Part shown: positions 11,853-22,523 of the stretch, in pieces
Numbering within the stretch: position 1 is the stretch's first letter
Layout of the letters: the number at the start of each line of letters is the position of its first letter
Source: Siniperca chuatsi
Taxonomy: Eukaryota; Chordata; Actinopteri; Centrarchiformes; Sinipercidae
Assembly: GCF_020085105.1 (NCBI RefSeq)
Contig: NC_058043.1
Coordinates: 19,334,667 to 19,398,666, forward strand
DNA: 64,000 nt
Direction: 5' to 3'
The notes under the pieces: generated by a model
Databases searched by the model: none
What the model was told of the DNA's origin: nothing
Seen by the model: only the letters and a program-made list of their open reading frames with translations
Program-made: the position numbers and the translations under genes

Positions 11853-13656
11853 TATAAATGTGACTTTCTTATGTAAGACGTTCTAATGTAAATGATTTGT
11901 CTTCATTGTAGGAGAGGTAGCCACAGAGGCATGAGGAGGAAAAGAGAAGATGAACAAACCCCGGTAAACACATTTCCTCTTTTATTCAGTTTTGTTTTTT
12001 CATAAAGTGTGATTTTTCCCAAAACAATTGTTCCTACACTTCTCTGTAGACAAAGGAGGTCCTGATCTCCTTATCAAATAGTTGTTAGTATTTTTGTTTA
12101 TCTTATGTTTGACTTTAACTGTAATGAAAATTACAGAGGCCTCTCCCTGTGATGGAGGCCAAGGTACCACCTCCACCAAAGTTTGACCTGGCAGCTTCCA
12201 ATTTTCCTCCGTTGCCGGGATCTGTGGTCAGCATGCAGGGAGAAACTACGCCAGAGATGCGCCTTTCTGATGTTGTGCGTGGCCTAAAGGTGACCAAGAA
12301 GGTAGATATCTTGTCCTCTTTTGATAGTTCAAGATTTTAGATTTGACAGTTGGGTAAATGCACATCATTATTATAAATCCTTGGTCATTTCAGTCTGTGA
12401 GCCAAGAGGTTAACGAGACCCGATACACAAACATCTCAGAAAACTCTGTAAGCAAACCTGCTCCTGTGGCAACGGTTGCTAAACCTGCTCCTGTGGCACC
12501 GCACACAGTGGCACCACCAGTCTCAAGGTAAAGTTAATTTCAAGCTAATAAAATGTGTATGAATAAAAAGGGCATATACATGGAGAATGACTTATCTTTT
12601 ACTTTTTATGTCGATTTTAGTGTTTCTCCTCCAGTAAAGGAAGAGGATAAAGCTGAACCTCCTATTCCAAAGGGAAAAATCTCCTCGTTCACTCAGGCTG
12701 CCTCCCCAGCAGCCTCCGAACATGCCCCCTCCACCTGCAGCCAGTCTGTTTCTACAAAAGCACCTTCCCCATCATCCCCAACTTCAACATCAGAGCTGGT
12801 AAGGCCTGCCTTCTCATCTGGAGTGCCACATTAGCTCACAGCAACATCAGTTTATAGCTCCCTATTGACTCATAGGTCATTGTCGAGTATTAATATAAAA
12901 CTAGTATAAAATTGGAAGAATATACCACCGAAAATCTATTGTCTAAGTATCAAGTATGCATTGCGTGTAAGTTTATCCACAGGCTCTGAAAAGTTCGTAG
13001 CTTGCTCCTCTGTGGAGGACGGCCGCTGTAGAGAGCCGGAATTCGCAGCAGTTTCACTGGATTCCAATTGTGTCCTAGAGTAGGGAAGAAGAAAAAAAAA
13101 ACAGGTCAAATGTGTAAAAACATTTAAAACTTTTCAAACTACCACTGCAGTGTAATCCACTTCTCTACCATTGATCTTAAAGGTAATTGTGTTAATGATG
13201 GAGTATTTTTTAATATTTTGGATCATATAGTCTTCAAGTGGGCATAACCTTTGTATTTATCACTCATTCTTTAACCAGGGGCCAAAAAAGCTCAGCTATG
13301 CAGAGGTGTGCCAGAGGCCGGCCAAGGACCCTCAACCAGCACAGACACCCTCTCCCTCCTCTCCTGCCTCCTCAGCCAGCCAACCCCTGCAAGAGCTCAA
13401 GGTCAACAGGGTTGAGGAGCCAAGGCCCAACTCCATGCGTACTAGAGACAAACGAGAGAAATCCGGAGACTGCCGTCCTCCTCGTCAACCATTACGTTCC
13501 TTCAGAGGGGCGAATGGCCAAGTCAGATTCGGCGGTGCAACGCTGAAGATTCAGGAGCATCAGAGAGGCCTGAACACTGGCAAACAGTTTTCCCCACAGC
13601 GGGGAGCCAGACGCAGTGGCAAAGAACAGAACATTCCCCCAAGGTCACCAAAATAA
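1366..13656 (+). CDS. larp4: La-related protein 4 (LARP4), 15 exons, complete
   Basis: Coding exons: 1366-1368, 4346-4484, 4817-5060, 5696-5832, 8443-8546, 8884-8994, 9279-9332, 10099-10311, 10547-10650, 11329-11562, 11912-11963, 12137-12301, 12394-12527, 12621-12798, 13279-13656. They sum to 2250 nt (749 residues plus TAA); human LARP4 is about 724. All junctions are GT-AG and phase-consistent. LARP4 is a cytoplasmic RNA-binding protein that binds poly(A) and poly(A)-binding protein and stabilises mRNAs. The LARP4 rather than LARP4B assignment rests on [10 protein letters not shown] in the [12 protein letters not shown] and the C-terminal PPRSPK. The start chosen gives [19 protein letters not shown]. 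An in-frame ATG CAG at 4339, just before exon 2, could start a transcript that keeps the end of intron 1. Confidence 0.95.
2700..3955 (-). mobile_element. Decayed L2-clade LINE fragment (reverse transcriptase, 3' end)
   Basis: Read on the minus strand, the main open segment (3642 to 3055) shows reverse-transcriptase motifs: [58 protein letters not shown] and the catalytic [10 protein letters not shown]. An upstream part (about 3953-3640) is in another frame ([28 protein letters not shown]). A downstream part (about 3022-2870) carries the C-terminal [19 protein letters not shown] block. The element has therefore several frameshifts and deletions and is dead. The 3' end (about 2750-2700) is an ATAAAGTTTAT-type tail followed by a trinucleotide run, typical of fish L2 elements. 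Confidence 0.85.
2706..2737. repeat. AAC/AAT trinucleotide run (LINE tail)
   Basis: A short run of aac and then aat triplets directly abuts the 3' end of the minus-strand L2 fragment. It is best explained as that element's tail. Confidence 0.8.
4346..9332 (+). CDS. larp4: larp4 exons 2-7: PAM2-like motif, La motif and RRM
   Basis: Exon 2 carries the variant PAM2 motif ([11 protein letters not shown]) that contacts the MLLE domain of PABP. The La motif starts at the end of exon 3 ([16 protein letters not shown], about residue 110) and continues in exon 4 ([20 protein letters not shown]). Exon 5 gives the La-RRM linker ([12 protein letters not shown]) and the first RRM strand ([16 protein letters not shown]). 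Exons 6 and 7 give the rest of the RRM, ending [13 protein letters not shown]. These are the conserved RNA-binding parts of the protein. A Tc1 transposon sits in the intron between exons 4 and 5. Confidence 0.93.
6546..6757 (+). repeat. Left terminal inverted repeat of the Tc1-like element
   Basis: The 212-bp left arm ends gggcaccc and pairs with 7983-8194. The visible differences are one C/T about 35 bp in and one G/A in the atgagg/atgaga block. Long TIRs of this size usually carry paired transposase-binding direct repeats. Confidence 0.93.
6944..7966 (+). pseudogene. Tc1-like DD34E transposase, open but internally frame-damaged
   Basis: The frame is open from 6899. The Met at 6944 ([14 protein letters not shown]) gives a 340-residue product, the usual Tc1 length. 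Paired-like helix-turn-helix segments are visible ([22 protein letters not shown]) with a GRPHK AT-hook-like motif. Catalytic residues are D in [12 protein letters not shown] in QQDNDPKH and E in NIIEHLW, with 34 residues between the last two. From about 7499 to 7603 the frame is wrong: family residues of the GGGSIMLWG type are readable one frame over. A one-base loss near 7498-7500 and a one-base gain near 7599-7603 bracket this segment, so the ORF stays open while about 35 residues are scrambled. Confidence 0.88.
7983..8194 (-). repeat. Right terminal inverted repeat of the Tc1-like element
   Basis: This is the 212-bp right arm, the reverse complement of the left arm with two mismatches, and it ends at the TA target duplication. 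Confidence 0.93.
8195..8442 (+). other. larp4: Remainder of larp4 intron 4
   Basis: Between the transposon and exon 5 the intron is T-rich and ends in a normal acceptor (ttgttacag). The other part of the intron (5833-6545) shows no coding or repeat signal that I could name. Confidence 0.7.
10099..13656 (+). CDS. larp4: larp4 exons 8-15: C-terminal regulatory region
   Basis: Exon 8 begins [14 protein letters not shown] and runs into a Gln/Tyr/Pro-rich stretch ([13 protein letters not shown]). Exon 11 is a short Arg/Gly-rich exon ([14 protein letters not shown]). Exon 12 has the conserved block [16 protein letters not shown] followed by [10 protein letters not shown]. Exon 13 carries a small tandem KPAPVA duplication that looks fish-specific. 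Exon 15 has the conserved [12 protein letters not shown] block and ends with [11 protein letters not shown]. Exon 14 is Ser/Pro-rich and poorly conserved. The region is probably disordered, apart from short linear motifs used for protein contacts. Confidence 0.9.
11819..11849. repeat. Poly(T) run, 31 bp
   Basis: An uninterrupted T run sits about 60 bp upstream of the larp4 exon 11 acceptor. It may contribute to that intron's pyrimidine content, but it could also be the tail of a minus-strand retroinsertion. Confidence 0.9.
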
Positions 13657-15509
13657 CTAAAGAAAAAGGAACCTATAAAACATGAATTAAAACAGAATTA
13701 GAAACTATATGTAAATATATAATATATGTAAATAGACAGATGAATATATTTCATTTGACGGACTTTTTCAAAGGATCTCTTAACATTGTTGCAGACCTGA
13801 AATTATTTGGAAAGACTATAGTAGAAATTCCTTTTAGGAAAATGCATGTAGTCTGCTGACAGAATTGCAGACTTTCAGGGTGATAAAACATACTTTGCTG
13901 AAAGTAATATCACCACGATGTTATCAAAAAATGCCTCCATTAAAAAGGCTAAATCTGTAGCGTGTGTGTATATGTGTATGTGGGCTAGTTACTTAGAAAT
14001 ATAAGGTAGTCTTAACATTTAGCTAGCATTGTCAACATCCAAAATGATAATGAGGCACATTTGATTTCTCGGAGTTGTTGTCGGCATATGATTCATCTTG
14101 ACTTAAACATTTTTGTGCATTGAAATCAAGGAATTATGATTTATTTATTAAATGGAAGATGTTGAATCCAAGGCAGAATCATAGAAACAGTGGGACATGT
14201 GATTAACTACAAAAAGTTTGAATTTTGATGATGGGTAGCAATGTTTGATGACATTTTCACGATAGTGATGATTTGCTCTACAAACAGTGGTGAATACTAA
14301 GTTACATGGATTCAGAATGTTGCGTAATGTAATGATTTTAATCCTTCAATGTTTTGGCAGTAGTTTTCTTTGTGATGCAGCTATTAGATCAATGCTGCTA
14401 ACATTTGAAATAAGCCCTGTATTCTAACTGGAGTAGATCTTGTAAAAATTGTAGAGCATAAATACCCATAAGAATAGTAGTCAAATAAACTACTGTTGCG
14501 CAGGGTTATTAGACATAAGCAGGAGCAGAAAGACTGTCACCATGTTGATTATGGTGCTTCTCTCACATAGTAAGAATAATAGGTTAGACAGCTAACTTTA
14601 ATTTCAGGTCCGGCTTATGATATGGATAGTCTGTATTTTCAGTTTCCGGAACGTTTTTGGGTTTGATGGTAGATCTTGTAGAATCAGCTCTCTGTCGTTG
14701 GTGACTAGCATCTCTGCATGTGAATTGCAAATTGGATTTTCTTCCGCAATAGAAATTTGTGGCCTCTCCTTGACGAAAGTACCTAATTGACGTTTGACGC
14801 CATGGCCTATGTCTAAACTTGATTTGGTGACACTGATTGCCTGCATAATCTGTTTTGATTGGATACATAAGGCTTCAGACGAATGTAGTCCTTTTGGCAT
14901 AAAACCGCTTTTGATTTTGTAAATGTCTATGTAAATGTAGCTTAACTTGAGTTTGTATATACCGATTTATTTTTGATCTGGGTTGTTAATGTACTTGTTT
15001 TCCTGCTGTAGATGAGTTTCGTTTTCTATTAATTTGTAATGTTTTTCTTTTCATGGTATTTAATGTTTCTGTAGTATTTGTAAGTTGGTGTGTAGACTGA
15101 AACGAGAAAAGATACTTAGTTGTGGACAACTAAAGATACTGATCTACACAGCTCCTTGTGGCTCCACAATGAGCAGAACATGCCTTAACCTGTAGTGCTT
15201 TGAATTGAAATGCACCATCTGTTGATCTCAAGGCTTTAATGCATTATAGAAGTAAGAAATGGAAAGGTGTTGCACAGAAATGCTAAATTTGTGCTTATGT
15301 TTCCTTTTAGTGTTGTCATTTCATCTGAATAATCTTTGGTGTCGCAAATGAAAATGGAAAAAAAAAATGGGTGAAGATAAAGAATTACAGTTTTTCAGGA
15401 TTAGGGGGGATAAAACATTTCACCTTAAATAAGTGTTTTGAATCCTCCACTTGTAGGAGCTTGACTGCAGTGTAGGGTATTTTATGTCTTGTAATCAGTA
15501 GATCAGTTG

Positions 15510-15511
<2 letters not shown>

Positions 15512-15592
<81 letters not shown>
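15512..15592. repeat. (GT)n(AG)n compound microsatellite
   Basis: About 29 bp of GT runs straight into about 52 bp of AG. It lies in the presumed larp4 3' UTR and would be transcribed in the longer mRNA isoform. Confidence 0.97.
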
Positions 15593-15596
<4 letters not shown>

Positions 15597-16060
15597 TGTA
15601 AACTTGTGTGCATGAGAGAAAGAGATTGCTTCTGCTTCGGACTACATGGAACTGTTATCTCAAACCAAACCGCCAGTGCCTTAACAATGCTTCATTTCAG
15701 TAGTACACAAGTTTTGAGCACATCAATTTGTCACACTGAACAAGGCTGGTTAGTTGGTGGTTAAAAATCCAACATTATCAGTTTGTGACACCCAGACACA
15801 CTAGATCCTGTTCAGTGTAAATCTTTATTATAGGTGCAGCTGGTGGGCTGGGGCTGGTTGGAGTGGAGCTTAATGTGTGTGTGCATGCTTTTTTTTGTCT
15901 ATTATGTGTGTGATACAGTTTGTTTTGTTAGCTTGTCAATGCAATTTCAGTCTTATATCAGAATCCTTCTTATAACTCTCAATCAAACATGCGATTGCAA
16001 TTTTCAGCCAAGTACACACTGGTTTGAGTGAATATTTTATTGCTGAGCCTGATGTATGAA

Positions 16061-16066
16061 AATAAA
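16061..16066 (+). terminator. larp4: Likely larp4 polyadenylation signal
   Basis: This canonical AATAAA follows a T-rich stretch and comes before the GC-richer atf7 promoter region. It is the last good signal before the next gene. Confidence 0.5.
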
Positions 16067-16499
16067 GATTTATTTTTAAACAGTCATGTCTTATACTTTG
16101 TATGTTTGCACAACATCATTGCAGTTTCACAGACAGCAGATGTGTGAGCCGTTGATTTTCTTCTATTTAAACCTGGTATTTGTTCTATTCAGCACAACTG
16201 ACAGGACAGTGACAGACATGGGCAGTGTCAGTTTCCCACCACATCGCACTGGAGAGGATTTGTTAACGGATTTTTACGTGTCATCTGCCAAGTAACCATC
16301 CGGAAATAACCTTAAACATTATGTAACCGTTATAAGCATATTTGGCTCAAGATCTTTAGTGAGTTTGTTCAGAAGACTTGATTGATGCGTGACACTAACA
16401 CAACGGAATAGCATTTGTGTCGATATGAAGTACAGGTGGTAAATTAACGCAAAAAATCGGATGAAATGTAAAGATTCAGTTAAATATTAGTGGATTCGA

Positions 16500-16673
16500 C
16501 ATCACGTCTACGTTTTCCCCGACATTAATGCTGTTACGCAATACTCTCCCGAGTTACAGCTCTCGCGGTGTTTTGTTAATGGTAGTGTCAAGAGTGTCAA
16601 CAACAGCCAGGCAGCAGCACAGCACCACTGTCCGGAGCAGGGAGGGGGGAATAAAGAGGCTGTTCAATGTCGG
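16500..16673 (+). promoter_or_regulatory. atf7: atf7 promoter/5' UTR and exon 1
   Basis: The GC content and CpG density rise here, ending at a donor (cgg|gtgagt, exon end 16673). The exon contains ATG TCG G (16667-16673), which splices in frame to exon 2. The transcription start is not determinable by eye. Confidence 0.55.
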
Positions 16674-17733
16674 GTGAGTTTACTCACATTTCAAATCATC
16701 TAACGTAAAACGTGATTTGTAGCGAAATATATTCAGTCAGTGTTCATAAAGCATGCGATTTTTTCACGCGATCGTAGGTTAGTTTATGAGTACAGCTTTC
16801 TTTAGCACTAGCGTGCTAACGTTTAGCTACTAACTTGGCGGACCTGTTAGTGTGAACTCACAAGGTAAGCTACACGAAGCTTCGATTAGCATTAGCTTAG
16901 CTAGCTGTGTTGTGACTGGTAGCTACATTACAAATTTTCGCTCTGCGAGGCGTATCCGGCCGTCAGTTATCTGTAATTAGTTTCCACGATGTTAGCTTCC
17001 ACGTTCGTTATAATGACACGGCTGTCAGGTTTCGGAAACAAAGTGTTTTGGTGTGGTTAGCGATAAGGTTATGCTAGCTTAAGGCCCACTTCTCATAAAG
17101 TCTGAGCTAGCCAAATAAATGGTACTTTAGGTTAATCTAAGTCACCTAGCTAGCTATACTACATCGCCGGACGACCTCGACAGTGATAGCCAGCTCACGC
17201 CACTGACTTGATGACACTGCAGGATAACGTTAACGTTAGGTTGCATGGTAACGTTAGCTTGTTTTGGCTCTGCTGCCTCATCGCTCCCGTCTAACGCTGG
17301 TCCCCGATTATCCGAGTCCGAGTCCGAAGCAAACCCAGTCTTCGACCTGTTTTCCTCCTAACCAGTTGTCACTAGGATTTGTGTTACCATGTTTTTCTAC
17401 ATTCTTGGTGACAGGCGAGCACATGCAATTACTGGCGCTAAACAGATTGTAGTTCTCAACAGGTGCATGACATTCATGTCAAGTAGACTGATGCTGTAGG
17501 TTGATAGATTAGCAAGTTAAAACACAAGCTAGCATACCTCAATTTGTCAATGGTCTGCAGCCAGTATAGATCAATAAAAAGGTGCACTATTGAAACATTC
17601 AGTAGCATTTAACCATTACCAGAAAAATATTGTGTCTTAGTAGTAACTTAAGCCTCAGTTGTTTGATTACCTCCATATGCATAAATGAATAAAACCGCTA
17701 AGGAGTTGCTCTGTTTATTGCTCTCTTTTGCAG
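16674..17733 (+). other. atf7: atf7 intron 1
   Basis: About 1.06 kb of intron has several gctagct-like short motifs and a CpG-rich first half. No exon, RNA gene or mobile element was recognised. Confidence 0.7.
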
Positions 17734-17747
17734 AACATTTGTCTGAG

Positions 17748-18622
17748 ATGGGGGATGATCGACCTTTTGTATGCACTGCCCCTGGATGTGGGCAGGTATG
17801 ATTTCTCAATGCATCAATTCATGTGTTATGCATATTTGTATAACACTCTCCTTCACTCTGTTTTCATTTGACACCTATGATCATCCATTCCAGAAATCTG
17901 AAACAAATCCTTGCCTTTTTCTTATTATTACATGGACTCACTGCAGTTTAGCTTACATCTAACTTTACAGTGAATGTACTGTACACATGCCAAAATAGTA
18001 GAAAAAGAAAAAGCACAAATGTGCTTTTATGTGCTTTACCACACTGTGGACCATCTGCACCGGAAGTAGGTGTTATTATTCATCTCACATCATCCATAAT
18101 TAAGTGCTTTAGATTAATTCTTTGTCATTTGTCAGCAGCACAGTAGACACACTGATGCTACACTTTATATTCTTTTCATCACTACTAAACTACAATATGT
18201 TTCTTATCTGCTGTGTTTTTTGCAGAGATTCACAAATGAAGATCACCTGTCAGTCCACAAACACAAGCATGAAATGACATTAAAATTTGGTCCTGCCAGA
18301 ACAGACAGTGTTATCATTGCAGGTAATGACATTACCATTTACATTAGTATTTGTTAAATGAAGCTGAATTGAGGAGTAATAAAGTTGTCAATGCTCTGAA
18401 GACCTGTATTTATATACTAAAGTAATAAATGCTGGGAAGGAGATATTTCTGTCCCGTAAGCCTCTCGACTATGTCATATAAAATGTTTTTACAGACCAGA
18501 CCCCCACACCCACACGTTTCCTGAAGAACTGTGAGGAGGTTGGGTTATTCAATGAACTAGCCAGCTCCTTTGAACAGGAATTTTGCAAAGCACACGAAGA
18601 CGAGCAGAGGACAAAACACCCG
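17748..18622 (+). CDS. atf7: atf7 exons 2-4: zinc finger and transactivation domain
   Basis: The N-terminus codes a C2H2 finger (FVCTAPGCGQRFTNEDHLSVHKHKH; Cys 9 and 14, His pair near 27 and 31). It is followed by TLKFGPARTDSVII and the kinase-target motif DQTPTPTRFLKNCEEVGLF. The two Thr-Pro sites there are the known p38/JNK phosphoacceptors in this family. The next stretch (FNELASSFEQEF) is the conserved end of the activation domain. Confidence 0.93.
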
Positions 18623-21600
18623 GTAAGAAAAATGATGAATGTATATATTGAATGAATGGCGCATTGTTGGTTTCCTGGGGTCATCAGATAAAAATTATAT
18701 GACCGTGTTATTATTTTAGATGATCTGCAAGACTGTATTCTTCTTTTCCTCTCTGCTCTAAGGCTGCACCTTTACAAACGCCATCTGAAGCAAAAGATGA
18801 GGATGAGGGTCCTTTACAAGTTGATTCTTCCTCTCCCGGAAGTCCAGATTCCTCATCCAGCATGTCAGATGACAGCAGAGACTCAAGGCTGAGAGGCAAG
18901 GTACAACACATTGCCACAAACTGTGCTTTTGTGTGGTCAGCAGGCTGGTTTACAGATTTACGGAAGATTTAGGCCTCTTGAACGTCAACGTGGCTCCCTA
19001 TTCATCCAGACAAAATATACATTTATGAATGGAAAATAAATAGCAGTGTTTGATTTGTCAACAGGAGATTCTCACAAAGCCTGTGGCAAGCTCTGCCCCC
19101 ACTCCGACCATTGTGCGTCCAGGTTCTCTTCCCCTTCACCTGAGTAATGACCCACTACACCCAACTCTGCCATCTCCAACATCTGTCATCACGCAAGCTC
19201 CACCCTCCAACAGACAGCTTAGGTAAGCTACAATGTGTTCCTGTCGTTTGCATTTCTTGATGTTTGTTGGCCTAGCCTTTGCAAAACATCTTAAAACTGA
19301 ATTAGTGCCTGGGAAAATATACAAAAAATATTGTCAGTCTTGGGGATCAATTCACCTTACCAACTAACAAGCAAGTAACTCCATAACACCAGCGATCAAG
19401 GTTGGAGCAGTTGTTCGATATTAGCTTGGCAGGAAAATAAAACTCTGATTAAGTGGAATGATCTCAGTCTTCTGTAGGTAGAATTACTGGCTAGCTTATT
19501 TATGTGAAACCATACATGCTCTTCTAGACCCCCGTTTCATTGGGACTTAGAGAGAGAGTGTCCATTGGCAAAATAAAATACTTAATCAACCTGGCTCTCA
19601 ATCTATATCTTGTCAATGGGCACAGAATGGACCAGCCATTTACAAGTATCTGATTTTGTCAACAGTTCCCCAACAGGCTCTTATCCACTGGTGAGGCACC
19701 TCCCCAATGGGCAGACAGTCCCTCTCCTGCCCAGTCCTGTGCAGATGACCTCAGTTATATCTGTAAGTCATTTTCAAAACTTGGAAAAGAAATAAAAAAA
19801 ATAATACTTTGTAAATTATTATTTTTTTTATTTTATTTACCATATCCCCTCTGCTTCTCTCTCTCTGTCTCTGTCTGTCTGTCTGTCTGGCTATCTGTTG
19901 TAATGTGGAGCTCGCACGGCCAGTGAACTCGGTACCTAACATCCCTGGGATTCCAGGACCTCCAGTTGGCGGGGCCAGCAGTGGGTCATCCTCCCCATCT
20001 GGGTATAGCCTGCACTCTGAGACCAAGATGGTGAGATGATCAGTCATATTGGCATCATTATGTAGGCTGCAGGCTCTGAAAAACAATGTGTAGCTTTTAC
20101 ACTTTCTATGTGTTGCATTACACGTGAATTAAAAGCTCTCTCTGTGAGCTTAACATTAAGTGACCTACATGGAGGTTGTCTGTATGTCTTTGTAGCGACT
20201 GAAGGCAGTTCTAACTCATCAGGGCCCAGGAGCACAAGATGGGGCTGGTGGGGGGGCAGGATCCATCCCTGCTGTCCCTCAGCGGCAGGAACAGAGCCAG
20301 CAACCCACTCAAAACTCTGATGCCCCATCACCTGCCCAACCCCAGGTAAAACACATGCCGTATAAGCTTACATACAGATCCTAACTAGCATCAGACACAT
20401 AAATGCCTACAGTGTACAGGGACACCTTCTGATTGACATGAATGTATATGATGACATGTGTCCCTAAAGTAATACCCCACCAATCCATCAAAGATGAGTG
20501 AGTGAAAGCTCACCTTTCAGCCCCTACATAAGGATCACATTTGTCACTGTCTGCTATTAGCACTCATTTTATTCTTAAAAGTACATACAGCACTAATGCA
20601 CTCATTTAAATCTTTCTATGCCACATTCTGTAATGTTTTTGACTTTTGAGTAAAAGCAAAGTTCAAATCTTCCTCGCTGTGACAAGCTCTTCTGAATTCA
20701 ACATATGCGAAAGTCAGGACATGCATGTAATCTAAAAGTAGGGCTGCAGCTATCGATTATTTTAGTAATCGAGTATTCTACCGATTTTTCCATCGAGTAA
20801 TTGGATAAGAAATACTTTTGCTTTATTAAAGAGCAATACTAAATATGCAAAATAGAAAATAAGACAGGTACAATGATATTATCTGTCAAAACTAAACCCA
20901 TTTAGTGCATTTAAGTGCCATATTACATTCTGGGTTTTGCTTTAACCTTTTGCTTTAAAAAAGGTATATATACTGAAGTTTCAGAACTACAAGTTTCAAC
21001 CTAACTACAGATCAGGCATACCGTAACCCTTTACTGTCTTCTTTGTGGCATTTGTAGGAGGCAAAAACGAGTGGACAGGAACTGTGACTATCATAATAAT
21101 AACTAACATGAATGAAGCTCAGGCATTCACAAATTGACCAGAGCATTTTAATTTCTGTGGTTATTTTCTTGAGCAAAAACCTAGCTAACTTAGGGACATC
21201 ATAACTAGCCACCACATTGATTTTACGTTGTTAACTAGCCATTGCGTATAGCCATAATTAACGTAGCGTACTTTCTTTACTAGCCTTTATATACCTTGTG
21301 TCTGGTCTGCTCTGTAGACTGGAAGCATTGACTGTAACGTTATGATTTCTGCTGAGACGCTGAAGCCTAGACGTCGTACTATTCTGGTGGGCTAGTTCAG
21401 TTTTACAATAGACACACCATACAGAGTTTTCGTGGACACTTTCTGTCGCTTTCTCTGGCCTGTCTCTTCTCTGCGCTCATTGTTATTTTTCTTCTCTCTT
21501 CCTCCTCTTTGTAATCCGCGCACTCAAATCACACCAAAGACGCTCTGAACGGTCTCTGATCACACTCAGCGTAAGCGCTTTGTGCGACAGTAATAATCAT

Positions 21601-22523
21601 CCGTGCGAAACACAGTGCGCTTGGATGCAAATCATTTGAATCGATGATTTTTAGTAATCGAGTTACACGAGGAATCGTTTCAGCCCTACCTAAAAGTATT
21701 CACTGCCTCCCCCCTCCTCATTCCCCAGGTGTCCCCTGCTCAGCCAACAGGAGGCCGGCGGCGGCGAGCTACAGAGATGGACCCTGACGAGAGGAGGCAG
21801 CGTTTTCTGGAGAGAAACAGGGCAGCTGCCTCCCGCTGCAGGCAAAAACGAAAGCTGTGGGTTAACTCTTTGGAGAAGAAGGCAGATGATCTCGCCAACA
21901 TGAATGTCTCTCTGACGGTGAGTCTTCTTCCATTTCCCTGTCACTCCAGGGTTATATCAGTAACTTAAACATGCTCACAGATTGGCCTCCTTGATAATAT
22001 GACTTGTGTGCTGTATGTTTTGTGTTGCCATCAGAATGAAGTAACTCTACTGAGGAATGAGGTGGCACAGCTGAAGCAACTCCTCCTGGCCCACAGAGAC
22101 TGCCCGGTCACTGTTATGCAGAAGAAGGCAGCTTTCTTAGGTAACCATTTTGGTCATAAACTGACCAACGAGCTTCCTGCACTGTATCACTTCTTTTGTC
22201 ATGATCCATCTATCATCTCATCCATCTAATGTATTCTTTTTACTCGCTCACCTCTCTAAGGGTGAATGTTTCTGTCTCTGTCTCTAGCTGCAGGAGGAGA
22301 GGAAACCTCCAGGGATACTTCCACTGAACCCATCGGCTCCCCGGCGGCAGTTATCCAGCACGGGCCATCACCCCCCGCCTCGGCCTCCAGTCCAGGGGCC
22401 ACCATCAACGGGCTGAGCGTCCGCGCTGCAGAGGCGGTGGCTATGTCGGTCTTGGCCGGCATGGGATCAGGCCAGCCGGGAGGGATCGTCATGGCGACGC
22501 AGTCACAGTCAGCCCCAAGATGA
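17748..22523 (+). CDS. atf7: Activating transcription factor 7 (ATF7), 11 coding exons, complete
   Basis: Coding exons: 17748-17795 (exon begins 17734), 18226-18322, 18495-18622, 18763-18900, 19065-19222, 19666-19762, 19911-20030, 20196-20345, 21729-21917, 22035-22140, 22288-22523. The total is 1467 nt, 488 residues plus TGA; human ATF7 is about 490. ATF7 is a nuclear bZIP factor of the ATF2/ATF7/CREB5 group that binds CRE/AP-1 sites as homo- or heterodimer. It is controlled by stress kinases acting on the TPTPT phosphosites. MGDDRPF at the start and ATQSQSAPR at the end favour ATF7 over ATF2. Met at 17748 is the family start; an upstream in-frame ATG in exon 1 would add seven residues. Exon 12 has a second possible acceptor six bases downstream (ctgcag). 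Confidence 0.95.
20739..21688. mobile_element. Non-autonomous hAT-like transposon in atf7 intron 9
   Basis: This 950-bp element has termini of the form tagggctg.a and matching subterminal atcgattac/agtaatcga blocks in inverted orientation. It is flanked by 8-bp direct repeats: tctaaaag at 20731-20738 and cctaaaag at 21689-21696, with one mismatch. An 8-bp duplication with CAGGG/TAGGG-like ends is the hAT signature. No transposase frame is present. Confidence 0.85.
21729..22140 (+). CDS. atf7: atf7 exons 10-11: basic region and leucine zipper
   Basis: Exon 10 codes GGRRRRATEMDPDERRQRF and the basic DNA-contact block ERNRAAASRCRQKRKLWV. Exon 11 codes the zipper (NEVTLLRNEVAQLKQLLLAH) and the conserved DCPVTVMQKK tail. 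The pattern is that of the ATF2 subgroup. A hAT-like element ends 40 bp before exon 10. Confidence 0.95.

Larger units (their letters stand above)
13657..16090 (+). other. larp4: larp4 3' UTR
   Basis: About 2.4 kb of AT-rich non-coding sequence follows the TAA stop. Candidate polyadenylation signals are AATAAA at 14484-14489 and, best placed, at 16061-16066. It contains a TG/AG compound microsatellite near its distal end. No structured element was recognised by eye. Confidence 0.65.

Noticed and set aside
12960..13090. Possible extra larp4 exon after a cag acceptor-like site
   Set aside because: Stops occur early in the phase required from exon 14, and no donor or homology supports it.
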